Shown piece by piece: positions 24,801 through 36,800 of a DNA stretch of 64,000 nucleotides (within the stretch, counting starts at the first letter, position 1; the number at the start of each line of letters is the position of its first letter). Below the pieces are notes generated by a model. It saw nothing but the letters and a program-made list of their open reading frames with translations, ran no database searches and was not told the origin of the DNA. Origin of the DNA: Azorinus chamasolen (taxonomy: Eukaryota > Mollusca > Bivalvia > Cardiida > Solecurtidae); assembly GCA_963576725.1 (NCBI GenBank), contig OY755236.1, forward strand, positions 64,963,379 to 65,027,378, given 5' to 3'. The translations under genes and the position numbers were made by a program.

Positions 24801-27800
24801 TGTACTGCAGTGTTGTGCTCAATTGTTGAAAGGTTTCAGTTATTCTTACTATCATGGGAACCTGTGCACCTGCAATGTTTATTTGGATCCGACTTTTATT
24901 ACCAGAGTTATTGCCCTCTTTTCAAAACTTTGAACAGTTTATAAGGACTTGGGGTGGGGGAAAGTATGTTACAATTCTAGTTTTGGTCCAGATTTCAGAA
25001 ATTGACATCAAAGTGTCATTGCATGTGATGTTTACTATGTTCAGTACATGTATGTTTAGTTATTTTTTCTTAATCAATGGAAACGTGTCTTGATATTTTA
25101 ATTATTAAAGGTAGAGAATGCAGTTATATTCCTATACAATTTTTAGCTCACCAGAGCACAAAGTGCTCAGGGTGAGCTTTTGTGATCGCCAGATGTCCGT
25201 CGTCCTGCGGTGTGCGTCGTCGGGCGTCAACAATTTGAACCTTTAAAAATCTTCTCCTCTGAATCTACAGGGTTCTCAGCTTTCATCTTTGGTACATAGC
25301 ATCACCTATAGGTCCTCTACATAAGTTATATAAATTATGCCCCAGGGGTCAAAATTGGCCCGCCCCAGGGGTGGGAAGTTTTCAATAGAAACATATAGTA
25401 AAACTTTGAAAATCTTCTCCTCTGAAACCAGAGGGTTATTAGCTTTCATATTTGGCACATAGCATCATGTTCAGGTCCTCTACAAAAGTTATATAAATTA
25501 TGGCCCTGTGGTTAAAATTAGCCCCGCTCCAGGGGTGGGCAGTTTTCAATGGAAACAAATAGTGAAATCTTTGAAAATCTTCTCCTCTGAAACTGGAAGG
25601 CGCTTAGCTTTCATATTTGGCACAGATCATCATGTTCAGGTCCTCTACAAAAGTTATATCAATTATGCCCCTGGGGTCAAAATTGGGGCCGCCCCAGGGG
25701 TGGGAAGTTTTCAAAAGAAACATATAGTAAACCTTTGAAAATCTTCTCCTTTGAAATCAGAAGTTTCTCAGCTTTCATATTTGGCACATAGCATCATGTT
25801 CAGGTCCTCTACAAATGTTATATAAAGTATGACCCTGGGGTCAGAATTGGCCCGCCCCAGGGGTGGGCAGTTTTCAATAGAAACAAATAGTGAAATCTTT
25901 GAAAATCTTCTCCTCTGAAACTGGAAGGCACTCAGCTTTCATATTTGGCACAGAGCATCATGTTTAGGTCCTCTACAAAAGTTATATTAATTATTGCCCT
26001 GGGGTCAAAATTGTCCCCGCCCCAGGGGTGGGCAGTTTTCAATGGAAACAAATAGTGAAAACTTTGAAAATCTTCTTCTCTGAATCTGGAAAGTTCTCAG
26101 CTTTCATATTTGGCACATAGCATCATTTATAGGTCCTCTACAAAAGTTATATGAATTATGGCCCTGGGGTCAAAATTGGCCCCGCCCCAGGGGTGGGTAG
26201 TATTCAGCAGAAACATATAGAGAAAACTTTGAAAATCTTCTCCTCTGAAACTGAAAGGTTCTCAGCTTTAATATTTGGCTCATAGCATCATGTTCAAGTC
26301 CTCTACAAAAGTTATATAAATTACACCCCTGGGGTCAAAATTGGCCTGCCCCAGGGCCGGCTAGTTTTCTATAGAAACATATAGTGAAAACTTTGAAAAT
26401 CTTCTCCTCTGATTGTCTGGTGAGCGCTTCAGGGCCATTCTGGCCCTCTTGTTTATTATACCCCCCCCCCCCCCCCCCCCCCTTTTGAAAAAATGGGGGT
26501 ATATTGCTTTGCACATGTCGGTCGGTCAGCCGGTCGGTCTGTCGGTCTGTCTGTCGGTCGGTAGATCGAAGGTTTCCGAACGATAACTAATAAACGACTT
26601 GGCATAGAGACTTCAAACTTGCTGTGGTGGTTGGTCATGACAAGTAGATGACCCCTCTTGTTTTCGAGGTCACTAGGTCAAAGGTCAAGGTCACCATGAC
26701 CTAAAATGGTGAAATAGTTTCCGATCAATAACTGCTCAAGGGTTTGGCCTATGATCTTCAAACTTGCTGTGGTGGTTGGTCATGACCACTAGATGACCCC
26801 TATTGTTTTTCAGGTCACTAGGTCAAAGGTCAAGGTCACCATGACCTTAACTGGTTAAATGGTTTCCGATCAATAACTGCTCAAGGGTTTAGCTTAGAAT
26901 CTTCAAACTTGCTGTGGTAGTTGGTCATGACCACTGGATGACCCCTATTGTTTTTGAGGTCACTAGGTCAAAGGTCAAGGCCCCATGACCATAACTGGTA
27001 AAATGGTTTCTGATCAATAACTGCTCAAGGGTTTTGCTTAGGATCTTCAAATTTGCTTAGGTGGTTGGTCATGACATCTAGATGAGCCCTGTTGTTTTTT
27101 AGGTCACTAGGTCAAAGGTCAAGGTCACCATGACCTTAACTGGTTAAATGGTCTCCGATCAATAACTGCTCAAGGGTTTAGCTTAGAATCTTCAAACTTG
27201 CTGTGGTAGTTGGTCATGACCACTGGATGACCCCTATTGTTTTTTAGGTCACTAGGTCAAAGGTCAAGGTCACCATGACCTTAACTGGTAAAATGGTTTC
27301 TGATCAATAACTGCTCAAGGGTTTGTCTTAGGATCTTTTAAATTTGCTTTGCAGGTTGGTCATGACATCTAAATGAGCCCTGTTGTTTTTTAGGTCACTA
27401 TGTCAAAGGTCAAGGTCACCATGACCTTAACTGGTTAAATGGTCTCCGATCAATAACTGCTCAAGGGTTTAGCTTAGAATCTTCAAACTTGCTGTGGTAG
27501 TTGGTCATGACCACTGGATGACCCCTATTGTTTTTCAGTTCACTAGGTCAAAGGTCAAGGTCACCTTGACCTTAACTGGTAAAATGGTTTCTGATCATTA
27601 ACTGCTCAAGGGTTTGGCTTAGGATCTTCAAATTTGCTTAGGTGGTTGGTTATGACATCTAGATGAACCCTGTTGTTTTAGGTCGCTAGGTCAAAGGTCA
27701 AGTTCACCATGACCTTAACTGGTGAAATGGTTTGCGATGAATAACTGCTCAAGGGTTTGGCTTAGGATCTTCAAACTTGCTGTGATGGTTGGTCATGACA

Positions 27801-30800
27801 ACTAGATGACCCTGTTGTTTTTGAGGTCAAAAGGTCAAGGTCACCATGACCTTAACTGGTGAAATGGTTTCCAATTAATAACTGCTCAATGGTTTGGTTT
27901 GGGATCTTTAAACTGGATGTGGTAGTTGGTCGTGACCACTAGATGACCACTATAGTTGTTGAGGTCACTAGGTCAAAGGTCAAGGTCACCATGACCTTAA
28001 TAGTGAAATGTTTTCAGATCAATAAATGATCAGTGGTTTGGCTTAGGATCAAAGGTCAGGTTTGGCTTAGGATCAAATGTCAGGGGGTCTGGGGGGTATA
28101 CATGTTTTACAAACATCTCTTGTTATCAAGTATTTTTCATATATTCAGATTCGGGCAAGTGATACAAATATGGCCATAACAGAACTGACTAGAGTGTCTG
28201 GGATAGGGTAAGTACCAGAAGAGTAAGTGTTTAACTTAATGCTTAACCTTTTCCCTCATAGTAACACCTTTTAATCTGTTTGCAAACAGAGTAGACACAG
28301 ATCAAACAGCTCCTCTAGGTGTTGTCTGATCAGAGTCTGCTCTGTTTGCTTATGAACTTATATTCAATTTTAACTGAAACAAACTTTTCTTTAAAATTTT
28401 ACATTATAAAAAATTAAGTTAATGAATATTCACGAAGCGATCAGTTCATGTCTAAAAGTTCATTAGGGAAAAGGTTAACTCTTTACTCCATAAGTATACC
28501 TTTCTTCGCCCTGCAAACAGAGTAGAACCAGATCAGACGGCTCCTAAGCTGTTTGCTTATGAAAATGTAACAGTTCTGACTCTACAATTTGTAGAAGTTC
28601 AGCTAATAGATTCATGATGTCATTATTTATAACATGAATACTGAACAGCAGGGATACTTCAGTGTCACAAAAGTTCATGAATTCCTTTGAACAATGGAAT
28701 AAAAACAGCAGGTAAATTGAGACCAGTCAAAATGATGTATTGAATTCTTCATTTTCATTACCTATTATTCAGCCCAGCTGCAGCTCAGAAGCTAGTTCAG
28801 GAAGGAATAATGAGTGTAGAAGGTAAATATATATATTGAAGTATTTATCTCTTTAGCTAACATGCATTCTTGCTTAACCCATTCCATCATAGGCTATTTT
28901 TAGACCCAACCTCTTTGAATAAATCTACAGAAAAGGGGCATTTACTACAGAAAAGGACAAGTTTAGAATTGTGTAGTATTGAAACCATTGAGATGAATTT
29001 ATGTAAAGCATTTGCTCCTATGGAGTAAATGCTCTATTTATTATCACAATGGTTTCAAACAGGTGACTTTTACAGAAGTATAGAAAGGCGTATTTATGGA
29101 GGAAAGGGTTATATGTGCTGTTGTAGTCCCATGTATTAACAACGTGATTCTTGTGTTCACACACTTTTTGTTGACCAGTTTTAATTATACCTTTGCCAGG
29201 CCTATTGTAAACAATGGAAGCAATAACTACAGCATTTTGGGAGAAGCTAGGTGAACAATGGGAATATTTTAGAGGCACTAAAAACAAGCACTTCTTTGTA
29301 GTAGATGCATTAAATCTCCTAGTAAAAGGTACTTGATACAATCCAAACATTGTCCAGGTAACTTCATAAATCAAATGAACCGTCAAAGAAGTAGCATATA
29401 TTTTTTGTTGTAATTTTAACAATTCAATGAACACAGGAATGTAGAAAAAAGGGTTTTTATACAAGAATAGCGATAATACACATTTGTTTTGGGCAAACAT
29501 CTGCAGTGTCCAGAGGGATTATTGTTACCCCTGCAGGATTGGTACAACAACGGTCCCTCAGGACACCCTCAGATGTTATTGCCCGAAAAACATGTATTAA
29601 CCCTGTATTGTTGTCTGCAAAATGTATCATTTGCTGCAAATTTTATTTTTAAATTTTCTGTCCTTTCCTTTAGAAAACAGTCACAGTATAAGACCTTTAC
29701 TTTATGAATACTTTCCAAACTTAAATCTGAAAATGTCTACAGCCACTGCTGTTCGATGTGATGTCAATTTACACGTAGAAAAACTTGATTATCATCAGCA
29801 ATGATATGAATAACCCATTACTGCCCAAATATTTATACAAGAATTCATGGCTGGATAATTATTCATTAACTAATTTTTATAATATAAAGGAATATTTATC
29901 AAACCATCAAACAGCTCCTACAGGAGCCAATCGATCTTCATCTACCTAGAAAGACCTATATATATATATGGAGTAAAGGGTTAAAATAGAATTGATAGTT
30001 TCCATCATATAAATGCTCTTTCATGTGTTTGCAAACAGAGTAAACCCAGATCAGACAGCTCCTATATGAGCCGGCTGATCAGGGTCTTCTGGTTGCTTAT
30101 GAAATTACATAGATTTGACTTGACAGTTTCTACCAATACCAAAACACCCTGTGTATATACGCTTTTTTAAAAACCACCTAATAAATGCTGAATTCTAAAA
30201 ACATATTTTGCTGTAGAAATATAACATGCTTTATGTACATGTATTGTGCTTTGAATTTCTTTTGGATAGCTAGTTAGGATAAGTTTGGAATTATTTTGAT
30301 CCAGACTGTGCATGGCATGATAATAAACTCAACACTCTGGTGTGTTTCGCAAAGAAAACAATTTGAGAATTGCATAGACTAATTTGTTGGGAGTGTGTTT
30401 AGTTCATAAAAAATCATACCATTTTTTTTCAGAACTGAGGAAACACACAGATAAACTGACACATGCCCAGCAGATTGGCCTTAAGTAGGTTCAGGTTTTC
30501 TGTTTGCTTGATTTTATAGTGGTTTTTTTTTCAAGGAAAAGGGTCAAAAGAATGGGGGAGGGGATCTCACTTAAAAATGTCAGAGGGGAGCAATTTGGGT
30601 TTCTTCTGTAATATTTTATGATTCCATGCTGTCATAGAATGCATGTAGATAGGAAATCAAATATTCATGTTTAATCCTATACCTCATAGAGACACTTTTT
30701 TGCACCTTTGTAATTAGGGTAAACCCAGATCAGGTTGCCCCTGTAAGGTTCTTCCATAGTCAAACGTTCCCTTGCTCATAGTGCCATTAAACAGATTCAG

Positions 30801-33800
30801 CATAATTAATATTCATGATGTCATTATTCCTTACATGAATATTCATGATGGAAAGGGTTATTAAATGTTTTCAGTCTTTGACATCTAAAAATGTCTCTGT
30901 ATATCAAAACTTAGAAGTGAAAGATGTATACAGAAAAAAATATATCCATGTACAGTTCCAGCATAAGAATAATAATCAGTATGACCTAGTAACATGAATA
31001 ATATTTCAGCTTTTCTTCTCTGTATTAGTGCAGCATTTGCAGCATTTCTAATTTTTCCAATTATTTTGCAGATATTATGAAGACTTCGAGAAAAGAATTC
31101 CCAGAGCAGAAATGCTACAGTTACAGGTTTGTTTTACTCTAATAGTACATGAAGAACTGTTATTGCTCATGATAACTTTAATAGTACATGAAGAACTGTT
31201 ATTGCTCATGGTAACTTAATAGTACATGAAGAACTGTTATTGCTCATGGTCAAATTTGACCCTGCCCCAGGGCCGGCTAGTTTTCTATAGAAACATATAG
31301 TGAAAACTGATTGCCTGGTGAGCGATTTATTATGAGCGATTTGTTTATTTATTTATTTTTTAAAAAAAGGGACCTGTCAGTAAAAGAGTTGTTTTGATAA
31401 ATGCATATTTAGCTCTGCACTTTCAGCTCTTTAAGTGCAAGCACTATTAAGTGTTTGTTTTAGCCGTCTCGTTAACTGTTTAATTAGGTATCATGGTATG
31501 CTACTTTAACTTGTAGCCTTTTAAGAACAACATTCATGATAACATTGGAAACCGTATAGATCCACACGTGATGTTATGTAACATAGAATGGAAACAGTAT
31601 GGAATCACATGTGATGTTATGTAACACAGCATAAAACAGTATGGATCCACATGTGATGATATGTAATATATAATGGAAACAGTATGGATCCACATGTGAT
31701 GATATGTAACAGAATGGAAACAGTATGGATCCACATGTGATGATATGTAATATATAATGGAAACAGTATGGATCCACATGTGATGATATGTAACAGAATG
31801 GAAACAGTATGGATCCACATGTGATATTAACATAGCATACAAACAGTATAGAACAACATATGATGTTATGTAACATAGAATGGAAACAGTATAGATCCAC
31901 ATGTGATGTTATGCAACATAGCATGGAGACAGTATGGAATCACATGTGATGATATGTAATATATAATGGAAACAGTATGGATCCACATGTGATGATATGT
32001 AATATATAATGGAAACAGTATGGATCCACATGTGATGATATGTAACAGAATGGAAACAGTATGGATCCACATGTGATATTAACATAGCATACAAACAGTA
32101 TAGAACAACATATGATGTTATGTAACATAGAATGGAAACAGTATAGATCCACATGTGATGTTATGCAACATAGCATGGAGACAGTATGGAATCACATGTG
32201 ATGTTATGTAACACAGCATAGAAACAGTATAGATCTGCATGTGATGTTATGTAACAGCATGGAGACAGTATGGATCCACATGTGATGTTATGTAACATAG
32301 CATGCCAGCAGTATAGATCCACATGTGATGCCATGACATAGCATGTAAGTTACACTCTTTTCATATTTTGAAAAAACATTTGTAGAAAAATGTCTAATTT
32401 GACAACAAATACAGATGGCATAATTGGCAAAAGATGATTGATTAGAGTACTGAAGTTAATGGACGATTGTGCAAATGATCATGTATCCTGAACAACCAAA
32501 CTGATAGTGTGTGTAACTAAACTTGTCATTGCTCAACAGACACATAAAAACATGCTATAGTTCAGTATTTCTTCATGCAGGAACTAGCCTTTGCTGAGAT
32601 AGAGAAAACTGACAAAGAATACACACCCACTGTTTGTGGAAGTTTTAGAAGAGGTGAGATACTGATATTACACAAATCCAAATATAAATCCTTTAAAGGG
32701 GAAGTCCCTACAATGAACACTTATTTTCAATAATATCATAAAACTTGGTATTTGTTATGCTCAATCATTTTTATGAAGATTGTCAATTTGAACTTGTATC
32801 CAAAAACGTCCCTGTGATACAAAATAAACCGATTTCATCAGTACTACAATTACAATTTTTTTTCTACAGCAAAGTATTATCGGCCTTTTCCGCTCAAATT
32901 TTCCGCATTTTGCTGATGATCATCCAATTCCTCCATTGTTCATGTAACAGCTGTTCTCGGAAGTGGTCAAATAGATGCGAATAGAGCAAATTGATACAAA
33001 ACTAAAACCCAACTCGAATAAAATTGAAACGTCGGGGAATAAAATCGGGATCGTCGATATCAAACACATGGATGTTTTGTTATTTTTAACTTTTATTGGA
33101 TATATTTTCTTACGATATACTACTTTTCAGCAAAAACACAAATGAGTTTTGTATAGTTTAGATGTTTTTGAAACGCGTCAAATGTAGGGACTTCCCCTTT
33201 TCCTCATAGTAACACCTTTTAAGGCCTTTGCAAACAGAGTAAACCCAGATCAGACAGACCTTGATAGTCCTCATTAGAAACACCTCTCTGAGGTATTTTG
33301 AATAGAAACCATCAGGATACGATTTAGCAAAGAAACAAGGTATTGAGATGGGACAGAAGGATCTACAGCTCGGGTGTTATTTTTCTATGGAAATATGGTA
33401 TCCAGTAGAGAATTCTTTATAAATGTATTAACCCTTTCCTTCATATAAACATGTTTGAACGCATCTGCAAACAGAGTAGACCCAGATCAGATGGCTCATA
33501 TGGGAGTTGTCTGATCAGGGTCTGCCCTGTTTGCTTATAGAATTTGATACATCAGATCTCTTTGTTTAGTTGCTACAATGCTCCACCTTCCATATTTCAT
33601 TATGAATATTTTCATGTTCATGAATATGAAGTAGGTATTGAAATTTGGAATAAACATAGAACAGGAAAAGGGTTAACCAAATATTATCAATGATAAACCA
33701 ATATCATTTCTAATGACAACACCTCTGCTGTGGAACTTTTAGGTTTAATCAACAAGAAATGCACATGTTTTCACACATTAACTATTTCAGGGGCAGAGAC

Positions 33801-36800
33801 AAGTGGTGATATTGATATACTCCTTACTCATCCAGCATTTACATCCACATCGAAGAAAGACGTAAGTTCTCAAACCTGTCACACTGTTTTGTTAAAATTA
33901 ATTTACATTTGAACTAATTTTAAAACTCTAAAAAAACCTCTAACATTTGTTTTAAAACTATTCAAGCAGATCTTCACACACTTGTTCACCGTCAAGAGGC
34001 CTACAATCTGACCAAAGGCCGGAACTCTGTAAGGCTTTTTAGCTCACCAGAGCACAAAGTGCTCAGGGTGAGCTTTTGTGATCGCCTGATGTCCGTCGTC
34101 CATCGTCCGTCGTCCCGCGTCAACAATTTGAACCTTTAAAAATCTTCTCCTCTGAATCTATAGGGTTCTCAGCTGTCATATTTGGCACATAGCATCATGT
34201 GTAGGTCCTCTACAAAAGTTATATAAATTATGCCCCTGGGGTCAAAATTTGCCCTGCCCCAGGGGTGCATTGTTTTCTATAGAAACATATAGTGAAATCT
34301 TTGAAAATCATCTCCTCTGAAACTGGAAAGTTTTCAGCTTTCATATTTGGCACATAGCATCATGTTCAGGTACTATACGAAAGTTATATAAATTATACCC
34401 CTTGGGTAAAAATTGGCCCCACCCCAGAGGTGGCCAGTTTCTTAGAGCAGGCTGCTGTTTCAGCTAATTCAAACTGACCATTATTTACTGGGAGACTACT
34501 AGTACACTCCAGATTTACACTCCAGAAAATGCAGCTGCAATATTGTTCACTGTGCTCAATCAGCTTCACTGATGCCCAGGACCTCTTTGCTGTTTGATGT
34601 GTTGTAACCATCATGCAGGTTATTATGGAGGTCATTTGGTGCCTAGCATAATTTTCTCCAATCCCCTTTGCACTCTGAGCAATTACTGTCTGCAAATAAT
34701 CTTATCTGCTGCAAAAGTTGTTTCCTTTCATATCTTTTAAAAAACAAATGTCATAGTGAAAGACAGTTTTGACCCTGATGAGATGCCAAGTTACTTTGTA
34801 TCTCATCTGGATCCAGACTTGACCCAGACTGTTTGCAAATGTTATTATAAATGCAAAAAAAAACCAAAGCAAGTAGCTGGTGTAATATTAGCAGGCTAAA
34901 GGTATAGGACCTTTGAAGAGTGAGTGACCAGCCATAAGCATATTGACATGGGATAATTGCAGATCACTTATGTATATGGATGGGTTTTCTTGGTTCACTA
35001 AACTTGTATATAACCAGGGCCAAATGCTAGTTAACCCAAACCTAAATCGCAAGCTCATTTTGGCTAGGAATAAGTTGACTTGACTTGACTTGATCAATCT
35101 GCTGTTTGCTTATGATATGATATAGTGCAAATTGCATTACATTATTTTCATTTTGTGTACAATATACTTATAATATGTTTACTAACCCTTTCCCTCATGT
35201 TAACACCTTTTCACACATTTGCAAACAGAGCAGACCCAGATCAGATGGCTCCTATAGCAGCTGTCTGATCAGGGTCCGCTCTAGCTGTTTGTCAATTTAA
35301 TTTGAAAGATTTTTTTTAACTTTCTAAAATGGCTACACTGTCCCACCTTCCATATTTCATTATAACTATTTTGTCCATGAATATTCAGTAGGTATTTAAA
35401 TTTTTAATAAACATAGAACAGGGGAAGGTTTGAAAATAATCCAAGATATGAATAATAATAACTCATGAAGGTGTAATGAAAATATCTGAAAGTATAGGTT
35501 AATATATTCTTTCTGAAATTCAACCAATTTGCCCAGGGAGAGGGTTTACATACTTTTGTGCATGCCCTTCTTTAGATTGACATTGTTATATGTTTTCATT
35601 TGCATTTTCTTAAATTTTCTTCACTTGAGGTCCTCTACAAAAGTTACATAAATTATGCCCCTTGGGTCAAAATTTGCCCGCCCCAGGGCCGGGTAGTTTT
35701 CTATAGAAGCACATAGTGAAAACTTTGAAAATCCTCTCCTCTGATTGTCTGGTGAGCGATGTCAGGGCCTTTCAGGCCCTCTTGTTTATGCAAATTATGC
35801 CTCTTTATGGATCCAATCGAACAAATGAGCATTGGCACCTGCATGCATGCTCTTGTTTTAAGCTGCAAATGGGTTATGAGTAGCAACTTTTAGTTAAGGT
35901 TTGCTTCTAAGAAGCAGCTTTTGGTTGAGGTCTGCATCTTGGAACCAGATCTTGGTTTGCAAACCAATAGCAGCTTTTGATTGAGGTCTGCATCTTTATG
36001 CAGCTCTTGTTTGAGGTCTGCATCTCAGATACAGCTCTTGTTTGAGGTCTGCATCTCAGAAGCAGCTCTTAAAAGGTAAAGGTGAGGTTTATAGTCTGGA
36101 ACTATATACAATGTACATATTCTCCCGACTTCACAGTTTATCCTTTAGCTCTTGTTTGAGGTCTGCGTCTCAGAAGCTGCTCTTGGTTGAGGTCTGCATC
36201 TCAGATACAGCTCTTGTTTGAGGTCTGCATCTCAGAAGCAGCTCTTGGTTGAGGTCTGCATCTCAGAAGCAGCTCTTGGTTGAGGTCTGTGTCTCAGAAG
36301 CTGCTCTTGGTTGAGGTCTGCATCTCAGAAGCAGCTCTTGGTTGAGGTCTGCATCTCAGAAGCAGCTCTTGGTTGAGGTCTGTGTCTCAGAAGCTGCTCT
36401 TGGTTGAGGTCTGCATCTCAGAAGCAGCTCTTAAAAGGTAAAGGTGAGGTTTATAGTCTGGAACTATATACAATGTACATATTCTCCCGACTTCACAGTT
36501 TATCCTTTAGCTCTTGTTTGAGGTCTGCGTCTCAGAAGCTGCTCTTGGTTGAGGTCTGCATCTCAGATACAGCTCTTGTTTGAGGTCTGCATCTCAGAAG
36601 CAGCTCTTGGTTGAGGTCTGCATCTCAGAAGCAGCTCTTGGTTGAGGTCTGCGTCTCAGAAGCTGCTCTTGGTTGAGGTCTGCGTCTCAGAAGCAGCTCT
36701 TGGTTGAGGTCTGCATCTCAGAAGCTGCTCTTGGTTGAGGTCTGTGTCTCAGAAGCTGGTCTTGGTTAAGGTGCATCTTAGAGGCAGCTCTTGGTTGAGG

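Noticed and set aside
24708..25093. Two overlapping plus-strand frames
   Set aside because: No similarity recognised; the segment begins with facing GAGGGGTATAC and GTATATACCCCTC repeats and looks like a transposon fragment.
29018..29500. 160-codon minus-strand frame
   Set aside because: Its C-terminal part lies in a family B MITE and the rest has no recognisable similarity or splice context; antisense within POLB intron 5.
31534..32176. Several minus-strand frames of 67-122 codons
   Set aside because: They translate the 43-bp minisatellite in POLB intron 7.
31540..32346. Possible CRISPR array
   Set aside because: Units are tandem without unique spacers and the genome is eukaryotic; this is a minisatellite. 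The same applies to the arrays at 35.9 and 39.2 kb.
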